Source of the DNA: Mucilaginibacter mallensis
GTDB taxonomy: Bacteria; Bacteroidota; Bacteroidia; Sphingobacteriales; Sphingobacteriaceae
Direction: 5' to 3'
NCBI RefSeq assembly: GCF_900105165.1
Contig: NZ_LT629740.1
Span: 5,890,001 to 5,954,000, forward strand
Length of the DNA stretch: 64,000 nucleotides
The position numbers and the translations under genes are program-made. Positions 26,217 to 34,889 of this stretch are shown here, piece by piece. The first letter of the stretch is position 1, and every line of letters begins with the position of its first letter. The notes under the pieces are model-generated. The model did no database searches and was not told the DNA's origin. It saw only the letters and a program-made list of their open reading frames with translations.

Positions 26217-27287
26217 TTAATTGAACAAGACTGGATAATCGGTGTATCCTTTAGAGCTAGGTGTATACAAGGTTGTAAAATCCGGTGCGTTCAACTCTGT
26301 TCCGTTAATAATACGCTGCTCCAGATCGGGGTTGGCCAAAAAGGCTCTGCCAAAGGCGATGAGGTCCGCATCTCCATTGTTTAGCTCTGCTTCGGCTTTT
26401 TCGGCAGTATAGGTGTTACAATAGATCAGTGTTCCTTCAAATTCGGTACGTATAGCTGCTAAGGTTTGTGCAGGTATCTGCGGATTTATGCTAATATGTA
26501 CATAAGCAAGGCCGATACGGTTAAACTCCCTGCTCAAATGAATATAAGTTTCCTGTGTGGTATCGGCATCATAGGCTTGCAGGTCGCCCAGGGTGGAGTT
26601 TGGTGAGATCCTGACCCCCACTTTTTCTTTACCGATAGCATCAGCTACGCGTTGCGCCACTTCTATCGCAAACCTGGCCCTGTTTTCCATACTGCCACCA
26701 TAAATATCTGTACGGTTATTTACGTTCGGGTTCAGGAATTGCTCAATCAGGTAGCCATTGGCGGCATGTAGTTCAACACCATCAAAACCTGCGGCAATCG
26801 CATTTTTTGCGGCGCTAACATATCCGCTGATCACATTCTGTACCCCTAGGGTAGATAACGCCACAGGAACAGGATAATCCTGCATGCCAGCTATGTCGGT
26901 ATGCATCTGCCCGGCTGCTGCAATAGTCGATGCGCCTACCACTTGTACGTCCTCAGGCAAATTAGCGGGGTGACCAATACGGCCGGTATGCATGAGTTGC
27001 AGAAATATTTTGGTGTTGTTTTTATGTACGGCCGAAGTTGTCAGTTTCCAGCCTTCGATCTGTTCAGATGAAAAGATACCGGGGATACGGGCATAACCCA
27101 AAGCTTCAGGAGCAGGGGCAGTACCTTCGGTGATGATCAATCCCGCACCACTGCGCTGGCTGTAATATTCAGCCATCAGTGCATTGGGCAGGTTGCCGAT
27201 TGCACGGCTGCGGGTCATGGGGGCCATTACTAAATGGTTTTTCAAATTCAGTGCCGGGCTACTATAGGGCATCAATAACTTTTTCAT
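26217..27287 (-). CDS. Old Yellow Enzyme-type alkene reductase
   Basis: A 356-aa FMN-dependent TIM-barrel ene-reductase. The conserved N-terminal block (NHLVMAPMTRSRA), LQLMHTGRIGHP, HAANGYLIEQFLNPNVNNRTD with the active-site His and Asn, and GGSMENRARF and GRAFLANPDL at the C-terminal end are all present. OYEs reduce C=C bonds of enones and nitro compounds with NAD(P)H and respond to electrophile stress. Co-oriented with the AraC gene upstream (87-bp gap) and the esterase downstream. Confidence 0.93.
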   Translation of the reverse strand: MKKLLMPYSSPALNLKNHLVMAPMTRSRAIGNLPNALMAEYYSQRSGAGLIITEGTAPAPEALGYARIPGIFSSEQIEGWKLTTSAVHKNNTKIFLQLMHTGRIGHPANLPEDVQVVGASTIAAAGQMHTDIAGMQDYPVPVALSTLGVQNVISGYVSAAKNAIAAGFDGVELHAANGYLIEQFLNPNVNNRTDIYGGSMENRARFAIEVAQRVADAIGKEKVGVRISPNSTLGDLQAYDADTTQETYIHLSREFNRIGLAYVHISINPQIPAQTLAAIRTEFEGTLIYCNTYTAEKAEAELNNGDADLIAFGRAFLANPDLEQRIINGTELNAPDFTTLYTPSSKGYTDYPVLFN

Positions 27288-27373
27288 ATCGTTTGTTTTT
27301 ATGTTTTAAATGATATGTCAAAGGTCCGCAGGAAGTGAATTTTAAAATAGCGCGCCACGCCCGAAAAATAGTC

Positions 27374-28357
27374 CTATCCGCCCAAAGCGTATTTTTTGGG
27401 CTTCTGCTGATGGTGCCGCTCGAATAACCGGGTAAAGTGACTCAAATTGCTAAAACCCAGTTGGTACCCCGCTTCGCTTACTGAATAATTTTTGTGCCTG
27501 AGCAGATAGGCTGCTTCTTCCATTCGGGCTGTTTGGTAGTAATTGTAGATGCTATCGCCAAATACCTGCCGGAACAGATCTTTCATTTTGGTTTCGCTCA
27601 TGCCGCCCAGTTTAGCCAACCCGGGCAGGCTGGGCGGCTGACCAAGATCGCTGAGTATAGCTTCCCTGATCAAAAAGAGCTTTTCCGCATCGGCTTTATT
27701 AACCGGACTATGCCGAGCCTGCTGGCGATTATGCAGCTGATTAAATACATCGAACAATAACGATTCCGCTTTGATCCGGTAGTAAAAACCGGCTAGTCCG
27801 TTCTCTGCCTGCGGTTCTGATAGCTGTCGGAGTGTCATTTGTGTTTCAGTGCCCATGCTTTCATAAAAAAGGAAGGATTCTTTTGGGTTCACAATGGCAT
27901 CGATCAAGGCATCGGGCTGACGGAGTTCCAGCAACGTTTTCAGGCGGGAAGTGCTGAGCCCTATTACAGTATAATAGATCTCGGTATTAGCCGGGAAAGT
28001 GATCACAGAATCAAAATTGTTAGAGGCGATCTGGATCGCCATATCATTATACCGGCTGAAATTGTGTTGTTCCTCATCATCAGTAACCAGGCTTACCGGC
28101 TCTTCATTGTTATAAAAAATTACGCTGATAAAGCTTGCCGGATCCTTTGAACCAACACGTTTTAATATCAGTTCCTGGTCGAGCCGGTAGCGGTGTATCA
28201 GCAAACGGAAATCATCATTAAGGTCAACCCGGCGCACGAAACCCTCGCCAAGTGAAGCGGGGATTTGCAGCTCGTTGTTAACCACAGGCACATGCAACGC
28301 TTCGGCAAAGGCTGTCAAAAAGCTAAATTGTGGCTGAGTGATAAACTCTATTAACAT
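27374..28357 (-). CDS. AraC family transcriptional regulator
   Basis: A 327-aa protein with a large N-terminal sensing domain and a C-terminal double HTH (LPGLAKLGGMSETKMKDLFRQ and VSEAGYQLGFSNLSHFTRLFERHHQQKPKKY). The first HTH contains the SETKMK pattern seen in AraC regulators of the YcgF/PchR-like group. It is followed by the Old Yellow Enzyme and esterase genes in the same direction and probably controls them. Confidence 0.9.
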   Translation of the reverse strand: MLIEFITQPQFSFLTAFAEALHVPVVNNELQIPASLGEGFVRRVDLNDDFRLLIHRYRLDQELILKRVGSKDPASFISVIFYNNEEPVSLVTDDEEQHNFSRYNDMAIQIASNNFDSVITFPANTEIYYTVIGLSTSRLKTLLELRQPDALIDAIVNPKESFLFYESMGTETQMTLRQLSEPQAENGLAGFYYRIKAESLLFDVFNQLHNRQQARHSPVNKADAEKLFLIREAILSDLGQPPSLPGLAKLGGMSETKMKDLFRQVFGDSIYNYYQTARMEEAAYLLRHKNYSVSEAGYQLGFSNLSHFTRLFERHHQQKPKKYALGG

Positions 28358-28462
28358 ATTTTACAAATGTTGTTCACGGATTCCTAAAGATCAGTATTTG
28401 AAATGAATAAAATCACCTGCTGCATATCAAATAGGACTTAGCTATTGGTTTAGGGCGTTTAT

Positions 28463-28521
28463 GTAGTCGGAGACTACAGGCATAGTGGTCCGATTTAAAA
28501 ACTTCGGACAGCGGGGGGGGG
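28463..28521 (+). repeat. Two-hairpin dispersed repeat, copy 3
   Basis: Hairpin 1 GTAGTC-GGA-GACTAC, linker GCATAGT, hairpin 2 shortened (TCCGA/TCGGA), tail of CAGC followed by a run of nine G (28513-28521). The spacer 28358-28685 holds no other feature. Confidence 0.7.
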
Positions 28522-28685
28522 CTATAGATGATGATCATCATTGTCAGCAGCCCCAAAGCGTTTTTTCAAACCTTAAATCTCAACGGTCAGGTGTTATTAT
28601 GCCCGCTTCACCGGGTTTCTCATAGGATGCCATGATGGATGCATTTACTTTCGGCTTAATTAATATCAAATTAAGTTTTAAAACT

Positions 28686-29129
28686 ATGAAAAGAACAATG
28701 TTATGGGGCATACACCTTGTTGCAGGTGCGCTCATGATTTTCCTTTCTTCCTATAAGCAGAATAAGGAAACTGAGGTGAAAATCACCGGTATCAGATCAG
28801 CCAGGGGCCAACTTGTTTTGACTGTTTTTAAAGACCAGGCCAGTTATGATGCCGAAAAGCCTTGCAAAACATTCCTATTCGACAAAAAGGATTTATCGAA
28901 CGGCAGCTTAACGGTAAAATGTGGATTGGAAGCAGGCGTTTATGGCATCACCTTAGTGGACGACGAAAATGGGAATGGTAAAATCGACAAAAATTTGATC
29001 GGTATTCCTAAAGAAGGATTCGGGTTCTCCAATTTCTTCATGGAAAAGTTAAAAAAACCAACCTTCGACGATTTTAAGGTTAACCTGAAAACTTATCCTA
29101 CAATTGATATTAAAGTGAAGTATATGTAG
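28686..29129 (+). CDS. DUF2141 family exported protein
   Basis: A 147-aa protein. The ATG at 28686 starts directly at a hydrophobic leader (MKRTMLWGIHLVAGALMIFLSS); the longer frame from 28632 adds 18 unlike residues. The body matches DUF2141: KITGIRSARGQLVLTVF, YGITLVDDENGNGKIDKNLIGIPKEGFGFSN, the family's repeated VxDENxNGKxD and GxPxEGxGFSN core. These are Bacteroidota-typical exported proteins of unknown function, followed after 52 bp by a DUF4397 lipoprotein. Confidence 0.85.
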   Translation: MKRTMLWGIHLVAGALMIFLSSYKQNKETEVKITGIRSARGQLVLTVFKDQASYDAEKPCKTFLFDKKDLSNGSLTVKCGLEAGVYGITLVDDENGNGKIDKNLIGIPKEGFGFSNFFMEKLKKPTFDDFKVNLKTYPTIDIKVKYM

Positions 29130-29181
29130 CATGCATTGCTCAACATCATTAATTAAACATTAATCAACAGATCAAAAAAAA

Positions 29182-29868
29182 ATGAAAACAATCTCAATTT
29201 ATAAAAGTCTTTTTGCGGGCCTTGCATTCATGATAATAGCTGGTGGCCTTTCATCATGCAAAAAAAATACTATCGATGCTTCCGGGCAATTTAATATTAA
29301 AGTTGTAAATGCTTCGGCTACCGCCGGACCGCAGAGCTTTACACTGGCAAATTCGGTACTGGTAAGCGGCGGGCTTAATTTTACTGACGTATCGGCTTAC
29401 ATTAACGCTCCTTCGGGAAAGAATATGGTTATGGAGTTTAAGCCTGACGGAACAAACTCTGATTATGCAACCGGTTCACTTTATACTGCTAATGGTGTAA
29501 GTTTCACGGTTTATTTGGTTGGGAAAGGCTCTTCGGCAAGAGTGAAAGCTTTTCAGGATGATTTGGGTGCATCTAACGATGGAAAAGTAAAGATTAAGTT
29601 TATCCATTTAAGTGATAACGCGCCGTCTGATGTGGTTATTAAAAATTCCACAGGTAGTACCCTTGTTAACGACGTTAGCAGAAATATTGCCAGTGGTTAT
29701 ATATATGTTGACCCGGGAACCTTTTCCGTACAATTGATAGGTTTAGTTTCGGGGAAAAATTTAGGAACCTTTAGTTTTAATGATCTGCAGGCAGGGAAAA
29801 TCTATTCGCTGTATTTCACAGACGATGCTAACGGATTACTTGTAATGAATGAAATTCTGCATAATTGA
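29182..29868 (+). CDS. DUF4397-type lipoprotein
   Basis: A 228-aa lipoprotein with a signal peptide and lipobox (GGLSSCKK). The mature part consists of DUF4397-like beta-sandwich repeats: FNIKVVNASATAGPQ, VKIKFIHLSDNAPSDVVIK, YIYVDPGTFSVQLIG and YSLYFTDD. It is probably anchored on the outer membrane. Function unknown. Co-oriented with the DUF2141 gene. Confidence 0.8.
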   Translation: MKTISIYKSLFAGLAFMIIAGGLSSCKKNTIDASGQFNIKVVNASATAGPQSFTLANSVLVSGGLNFTDVSAYINAPSGKNMVMEFKPDGTNSDYATGSLYTANGVSFTVYLVGKGSSARVKAFQDDLGASNDGKVKIKFIHLSDNAPSDVVIKNSTGSTLVNDVSRNIASGYIYVDPGTFSVQLIGLVSGKNLGTFSFNDLQAGKIYSLYFTDDANGLLVMNEILHN

Positions 29869-29979
29869 TTGGTTAATACATTTCAAAGTCGCGTGGTCCT
29901 TTGGCTGCGTGGCTTTGAAATTTTAGGCAGGAGAGAAAATATTAACTTGAAATCATCCGGAATTGAAATTACTTAAACA

Positions 29980-30903
29980 CTAAATATTCTTCTTCCTCTT
30001 AAAAATACTATTCAAATGCCTTACATACGAAAGTTGAAAATTTATTGAGGCTATATCGAACCTATTTCCGAATGCATATACCGATTTATCATTAATCAGC
30101 ATAAGGTATGAAACGGCCCAGTTAGGTTTTGCATAGGTTGCCGATCCTCTGGCAAAAGCAGTGGGATAAATCTTAAGATTTCCGGTGCCGGCGTATTGTT
30201 GTTGGTTTCCACCATTAGCTCCTATTTTTGCCATTCCTGATAATAACCAAAAATCTCCAAGCACCCAGGAGTAGACATAGCCCAGATTAAGGCCCAGTTG
30301 CAAATCACGAACCGAACGGTTGCCCGCAATTAACATATTGCTGTCCAAACCCACCCTATATAAATAAACACCACCGCCTATAATAAAGCTTCCGGCTGAG
30401 ATAAGTTGTTTTTCGCTTTGCTCAAAGGCTGCTTTACCCGAAAACTGATTGCCATTAAAAACATAGCTTCCCTCTGCGCCAACTTGAGAAACCGAAAGGT
30501 TGGGGTAAAGGGTAATAGGTTGATTGTATAAGCCGCCGCTATAAAAGCCGCTATATTTTTGCAGAAATATGTCAAGCATAAAATGAGTGCTGTAATTATG
30601 GATCTGAAGATCATTCAGATTTGTTTTGCCATATTCTTTACCTTTTAGCGGTATTAATCCAAAATCATAAGTAGCATTAATAATGGTGTTTTTGAGAGCA
30701 AAGCCGAAACCTACATTTAGCGGATAATTGGCATTGTAAGTTTTACTGCCATTTACAACCTGAATAGTATTGGTTGATACATACCCTTGCAGCAATATTT
30801 TTTGTTCATAAGTCTTTATGTAAGAGGTATCTACTTTCGCAGTTTGCGCCATAGCGGTGTAAGTAGCCATAAACAACATGAAAATAGTAAAGATAAATTT
30901 CAT
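29980..30903 (-). CDS. DUF4421-like outer-membrane protein
   Basis: A 307-aa protein with a signal peptide (ends TYTAMAQ) and a body of alternating aromatic/polar strands ending NFQLSYVRHL, typical of a small outer-membrane beta-barrel. The segments NYPLNVGFGFALKNTIINATYDF and KGKEYGKTNLNDLQIHNYS match DUF4421, a Bacteroidota family of unknown function. Convergent with the DUF4397 gene. Confidence 0.7.
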   Translation of the reverse strand: MKFIFTIFMLFMATYTAMAQTAKVDTSYIKTYEQKILLQGYVSTNTIQVVNGSKTYNANYPLNVGFGFALKNTIINATYDFGLIPLKGKEYGKTNLNDLQIHNYSTHFMLDIFLQKYSGFYSGGLYNQPITLYPNLSVSQVGAEGSYVFNGNQFSGKAAFEQSEKQLISAGSFIIGGGVYLYRVGLDSNMLIAGNRSVRDLQLGLNLGYVYSWVLGDFWLLSGMAKIGANGGNQQQYAGTGNLKIYPTAFARGSATYAKPNWAVSYLMLINDKSVYAFGNRFDIASINFQLSYVRHLNSIFKRKKNI

Positions 30904-31075
30904 GTTGAGATCAATTAGCTATCACGTATGTTAAGAATTTCACCTGTGTGTTGATAATAACTATTGGAAATATACGGAATTAAGCCGGGTAGGTAAACTA
31001 TCAGATAGCGGATTTTTTTGTTCTATACTGTTGCTATATCATGTAACATCCCCAAAAATCTGGCGTCTTATCAGT

Positions 31076-31861
31076 ATGCCTTTTTATTCTGAATATCAGG
31101 TTCGCAGTCCGCTTTCTGCCTTTATTAAAAAACTCTGGACGCTCGATAATTCCGGTAGCAGACTGGAAACCGGGGAACGCGCTGTATTACCAAACGGTTG
31201 CTTTACCATTGCTTTTATCAGGGGTAACGGTATATTGGTCAAAACCCGGCTTACAGATACTTTGCTTAGTCCGGGTGTCTATTTCGTTGGGCAGCTTACC
31301 GGGAGTATCACCGTAAACCTATTGCCTCATACAAAAGCCATCATGGTGCAGCTTTTTGCCTGGGCACCCGTTCACTTCAGCAAAGCTCCTCTGTCAACTT
31401 ATACCGACAAGGTAGTTCCGCTTACAGATCCTGTGATCAATATTGACATACTTAATAACCCGGCAATCACCCTGGCTGTACACCGGGCTTTCGTTGATCA
31501 TTTTCGGCACAACAAAAACACTTTCCTGATACAGCAGGCCTGCCTTTTACTGGCCGGCGCAGGTGGTGCCCTTACTGTCGGCAACCTTGCCGCGCAACTT
31601 GGCTGTTCAGAAAGGCAGCTTCAGAAACAGTTTAAACAACATGTAGGGCTCAGCCCTAAAGCATTCGCCATTATTCTCAGGCTTCGTAACGCGGTTGATG
31701 ACATCGCTTATCCACGACAGGCGCATATACTGCTCAGCAGCCTTGCGCTTGAGAATAATTTTTACGACCAGGCACATTTCATTAATACCTTTCAGTCCAT
31801 TGTCGGTATGTCCCCTGCAAAATTCGATAAAACGGCATATCTGCTGGCTTTCAAAAAATAG
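31076..31861 (+). CDS. AraC family transcriptional regulator with DUF6597-type N-terminal domain
   Basis: A 261-aa protein starting at the ATG at 31076; the frame opens at 31031, but the first 15 residues are unlike the family. N-terminal domain: YQVRSPLSAFIKKLWTLD and ERAVLPNGCFTIAFI, as in DUF6597 regulators. C-terminal HTH: VGNLAAQLGCSERQLQKQFKQHVGLSP and ALENNFYDQAHFINTFQSIVGMSP. Stands alone, divergent from the DUF4421-like gene; its target is not evident. Confidence 0.88.
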   Translation: MPFYSEYQVRSPLSAFIKKLWTLDNSGSRLETGERAVLPNGCFTIAFIRGNGILVKTRLTDTLLSPGVYFVGQLTGSITVNLLPHTKAIMVQLFAWAPVHFSKAPLSTYTDKVVPLTDPVINIDILNNPAITLAVHRAFVDHFRHNKNTFLIQQACLLLAGAGGALTVGNLAAQLGCSERQLQKQFKQHVGLSPKAFAIILRLRNAVDDIAYPRQAHILLSSLALENNFYDQAHFINTFQSIVGMSPAKFDKTAYLLAFKK

Positions 31862-31952
31862 ATCTGTTCGGGTTTTTCCAATTTTTGCTGATGGTCCCCG
31901 GCTAATTTTGTGCAACACTGAAAGTTTTGATTGGGCTTTAGTGTTAATGAGT

Positions 31953-31980
31953 AGCTCCCTGCCAGGCGGGGGGCTTTTTT
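31953..31980 (+). terminator. Terminator after the AraC gene
   Basis: GCTCCCTGCC and GGCGGGGGGC pair with two G-U contacts and a very short loop, followed by TTTTTT, 92 bp after the stop at 31861. Confidence 0.65.
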
Positions 31981-31987
31981 CGTTGCT

Positions 31988-32041
31988 GTAGTGGGAGACT
32001 ACAAGCATATTGGTCTGAAGCTGGAAGCTTCGGACAGCGGA
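31988..32041 (+). repeat. Two-hairpin dispersed repeat, copy 4
   Basis: Hairpin 1 starts GTAGTGGGAGACTAC, linker GCATATT, hairpin 2 TCTGAAGCT-GGA-AGCTTCGGA, tail CAGCGGAG. Paired changes relative to copy 1 keep hairpin 2. Confidence 0.7.
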
Positions 32042-32073
32042 GAACATATTCCATAGCTGCTATTTGATTTTAC

Positions 32074-32343
32074 CTAAATAACCTCCACATAGTTGCTGAT
32101 AAACTTTGCCAGTTGTTCCTGTTCGGTTACACTAAATTCATTGCCATCATATATCCAGTAGCCCTGAGCGTCAAATAATATCCGGCCTAAATAATCCGGG
32201 TTGTCATAGGCAACAAATAATTCATAACTCAATACTTTCCCTTCAGTTTTTATAGCAGGAATAATCCTTACTACTTCATCCGGTCCGCTTTTACGCTTTA
32301 CCCAGGCTTTGGCCTCCTTAAATAAATAAGTATTGTTCATCAT
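32074..32343 (-). CDS. Small conserved-looking protein, 89 aa, function unknown
   Basis: A soluble 89-aa protein (MMNNTYLFKEAKAWVKRKSG...) with alternating charged and aromatic strands, including YELFVAYDNPDYLGRILFD and YWIYDGNEFSVTEQEQLAKFI. No signal peptide and no family recognised. A second start is possible one residue in. It is the only gene between two intergenic repeat copies. Confidence 0.6.
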   Translation of the reverse strand: MMNNTYLFKEAKAWVKRKSGPDEVVRIIPAIKTEGKVLSYELFVAYDNPDYLGRILFDAQGYWIYDGNEFSVTEQEQLAKFISNYVEVI

Positions 32344-32464
32344 ATCAGTTCAATTACAAACGATAAAACAAATGTGAAAAATATTTTGTGATCTTTCATA
32401 TAAATTACTAAAAATATTAGTATTGATTTGTGCGGAAATTACTTGATGTTTTATTTTGGAGGGA

Positions 32465-32514
32465 TCAGACTAGAAACATGTTGGTATGATTGGAAAACTC
32501 CGGACAGCGGGAGA
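32465..32514 (+). repeat. Two-hairpin dispersed repeat, copy 5 (decayed)
   Basis: Hairpin 1 is no longer pairable. The linker (GGTATGAT), the second arm CTCCGGA and the tail CAGCGGGA remain. The spacer 32344-32684 is otherwise AT-rich with nothing else seen. Confidence 0.5.
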
Positions 32515-32684
32515 AAAAATCCATATTTATCAAACCATTTAATATAGGAGTTAAAAAGTGTTAAAGATTGAAAACTTAGTTGTGAAGCTAAGAATACATA
32601 CCTATTTTTATTTCAAATGCGTTTGCAACCCGTATCGGAATTAATAAACCTTAAAAGCGGAACGGCCATCTTATCAAAATAGTT

Positions 32685-33851
32685 ATGAGTTATCTTAACA
32701 AAGGGTTTGTTCGGCTATTTGCCTGCATTTTGCTCGTTTTATTCAGCATTGAAGCCAATGCGCAGGTGTCATTGATCCAAAATGCGATTGATAAGCTGGA
32801 AGGCTATAAAAACTTCAGCTATCAGTGTATTGAAAAAACACTTGACTATACTACTGACACTACAACAAAACAACATAAGGATATATTTCAAAAGGCGCCT
32901 GGTGATGAAAACTTTGGTTACTTATTCAGCCTCGAAACGCAGGAAATTGGCAAAAGTTACCATGTTATAGACCTGTATAACGGCCAAAACGTAATATCCA
33001 TATTTCCTGATGACAGCGCTTATCAGTTTGCCGACATTAAGAAATATGCGATGCAATCCACAACTTCGACACTGCCCGGGTTTTTGAAATGGTTAAAGGG
33101 AAGACCTGAAAAGAAACCATCGGAAATGGGCAGGGATACAGCTATAAATGGCACTTTTTGCTATCATTCAATTTTTCATATTTATGATACTACTATTAAC
33201 AAGGAACATTATCATACCGATATAGATGTGTTTATTAATAAGTTATCAGGTTTGCCTAACCGTATAATAATGAGGGAAAAAGTGCCATTATTTGGTAATG
33301 TTACAAACTACTATGTAGCCAACCAGTATTCCAATTATAAATTTAACCAGGAAAATATCGATATAGCTGCCATGACCGTCCCCAATGGGTTTCACCCGCC
33401 AAAGGATCAGGCTGTATTACCCCTATTAGCGCCCGGAACAGTTGCGCCGGATTGGACACTGTACACTACCGATGGCAAACAGCTATCACTGGCGCAGCTG
33501 AAGGGCAAAGTAGTATTAATGGACTTCTTTTTTATTGGCTGCGGCGGTTGTATGGCGTCCCTTCAATCGCTGGATAAGATTTATGGGAAATATAAAGATC
33601 GAAATTTTGTATTGGTAAGCATCAGCAACAGGGATAGCAGGAAAGCGGTAACGGGATTTAAAAAAAATTACCATATAAAAAATCCTGTATGCGGCGATGG
33701 AGCTGATGTAGCCAAAGCATATCATTTGCCGGGCGCCCCTCTTTTTTATTATATCGATAAGGAAGGAAAAATAGCGAATGTAATATTCGGATATTATGAC
33801 GACTTTGAGTCAAAAACCACGTCGCTAATTGATAGTTTGTTGAGTAAATAG
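32685..33851 (+). CDS. TlpA-like thioredoxin-family protein with extra N-terminal domain
   Basis: A 388-aa exported protein (signal peptide ends SIEANAQ). Residues ~25-240 form an uncharacterised beta-rich domain (DUF-like, seen in LolA-type lipoprotein carriers). Residues ~250-388 are a TlpA/AhpC-type thioredoxin fold: APDWTLYTTDGKQLSLAQLKGKVVLMDFF, then IGCGGCMASL with the redox CGGC pair in place of WCxxC. Members reduce or shuffle disulfides in the periplasm. The Trp before the active site is absent. Confidence 0.85.
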   Translation: MSYLNKGFVRLFACILLVLFSIEANAQVSLIQNAIDKLEGYKNFSYQCIEKTLDYTTDTTTKQHKDIFQKAPGDENFGYLFSLETQEIGKSYHVIDLYNGQNVISIFPDDSAYQFADIKKYAMQSTTSTLPGFLKWLKGRPEKKPSEMGRDTAINGTFCYHSIFHIYDTTINKEHYHTDIDVFINKLSGLPNRIIMREKVPLFGNVTNYYVANQYSNYKFNQENIDIAAMTVPNGFHPPKDQAVLPLLAPGTVAPDWTLYTTDGKQLSLAQLKGKVVLMDFFFIGCGGCMASLQSLDKIYGKYKDRNFVLVSISNRDSRKAVTGFKKNYHIKNPVCGDGADVAKAYHLPGAPLFYYIDKEGKIANVIFGYYDDFESKTTSLIDSLLSK

Positions 33852-33899
33852 GTAAGCGGTTTTTTTAGATAGAAAATTTATCCAACCATCCTTCCTGCT

Positions 33900-33925
33900 G
33901 GCACACGCGTACCGCGTGTGTGGCA
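33900..33925. repeat. GC-rich hairpin between convergent genes
   Basis: CACACGCG (33902-33909) and CGCGTGTG (33913-33920) form a perfect 8-bp stem with loop TAC, between the convergent TlpA-like and DUF3455 genes. It resembles the hairpin at 34839-34873 in style, not in sequence. Confidence 0.45.
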
Positions 33926-33936
33926 AGTGAGAATAT

Positions 33937-34470
33937 TTATTTCTTAGTATAAAAAAGGTATTCAGCTGTATATGGTTGTTCTAACAGCTGCCCTTTATGC
34001 TGCCCGTCGGCTGTAGCCGGGGCTTTGCCACCCTGTGTATTTATCCTTTGGATAAAAACAACCGGGATAAATTTACCTGTTCCGCCCGGTGTTATTCCTT
34101 TCAGCAATAACCATGGTATAGCAGTACTATCGGGCGAGTCGGCCTGCTGCAATTTGGCACCGCTAATTGTTGAGCCATCGGTACTTTCCCATGTGGGTTT
34201 TTTTGCCGGATTTAGATAATGTTTTCCAATTAATTTGCGGTAATTAACGGCAGCATATAAGTTGGCACGTGGTTCTGAAAAGGTCCATACATAACGGGAA
34301 GTGTCTTTGGGATCCTGCGTGCAAATATACACCTGTACACCTTTAGCATAGGCATGCATAATCAGTTTGTAATCGTCAGTAACTTTTATATTCGCCGGAA
34401 CTTCCTGCGTTTGTGCAAAGCCCCCCAGGGTGCAGATCATCAGCAATAATGACAAAATAGTACGGCTCAT
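33937..34470 (-). CDS. DUF3455 family exported protein
   Basis: A 177-aa protein with a signal peptide (ends LGGFAQ). DUF3455 features in order: GVQVYICT, YVWTFSEPRANLYA, GKHYLNPAKKPTWESTDGS, and IPWLLLKG followed by IQRINTQGGKAP. Function unknown. It is convergent with the TlpA-like gene. Confidence 0.85.
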   Translation of the reverse strand: MSRTILSLLLMICTLGGFAQTQEVPANIKVTDDYKLIMHAYAKGVQVYICTQDPKDTSRYVWTFSEPRANLYAAVNYRKLIGKHYLNPAKKPTWESTDGSTISGAKLQQADSPDSTAIPWLLLKGITPGGTGKFIPVVFIQRINTQGGKAPATADGQHKGQLLEQPYTAEYLFYTKK

Positions 34471-34519
34471 GTTTTTGTAGTTAAATTACACGAAAATATG
34501 AAAAAATCAGGGCTTTTAT

Positions 34520-34575
34520 GTAATCGGAGACTACATGCATATTGGTCCGAAGTTTTAAACTTCGGACAGCGGGGA
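34520..34575 (+). repeat. Two-hairpin dispersed repeat, copy 6
   Basis: Hairpin 1 GTAATC-GGA-GACTAC, linker GCATATT, hairpin 2 TCCGAAGTTT/AAACTTCGGA (perfect, 1-base loop), tail CAGCGGGG. The last copy seen in the window. Confidence 0.75.
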
Positions 34576-34582
34576 CACGTAG

Positions 34583-34798
34583 TTAACTACAGCAAGAAGT
34601 ACCTTGTTGTACAGGGGGACATTTTACCGTTCCATAACTGCAAAATACACAGCAATCGCCAGTAAGTGGCTTTAGGTTTGTATGACACTTTTCACATTCA
34701 TAAAAGTACTGGCAGGAATCTGTGGGCATTGTTTCTTCTTTTTGATGACCGCATTTCGGGCAGGTTAGTACAGATTGTGATTGAATCTCTTTGGTCAT
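34583..34798 (-). CDS. Small GDCCVFCSYG-type cysteine-rich protein
   Basis: A 71-aa protein with a CPKCGHQKEE zinc ribbon half, a second CEKC knuckle and the conserved GDCCVFCSYGTVKCPP tail. The start at 34798 (MTKEIQSQS) is preferred; the longer frame to 34867 adds 23 residues across a hairpin. Proteins with the GDCCVFCSYG signature are common in bacteria, often near redox or metal genes, with unknown function. Two four-cysteine sites suggest zinc or iron binding. It lies downstream of msrB in the same direction. Confidence 0.8.
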   Translation of the reverse strand: MTKEIQSQSVLTCPKCGHQKEETMPTDSCQYFYECEKCHTNLKPLTGDCCVFCSYGTVKCPPVQQGTSCCS

Positions 34799-34838
34799 GA
34801 TATTTTGATTGAATTTATTTAATAGGTGTGACCTGGTA

Positions 34839-34873
34839 TAGCACATGCTGGCGCATGTGTGCCGCATGTGCTA
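34839..34873. repeat. Hairpin between msrB and the cysteine-rich gene
   Basis: TAGCACATGC (34839-34848) and GCATGTGCTA (34864-34873) form a perfect 10-bp stem around 15 bases that can fold further. Confidence 0.5.
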
Positions 34874-34889
34874 CAATTATACTAGTCTC

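Noticed and set aside
21116..34575. A CRISPR array
   Set aside because: The repeats are kilobases apart, in both orientations and two-hairpin in form; no spacer-sized regular array or cas gene is present.
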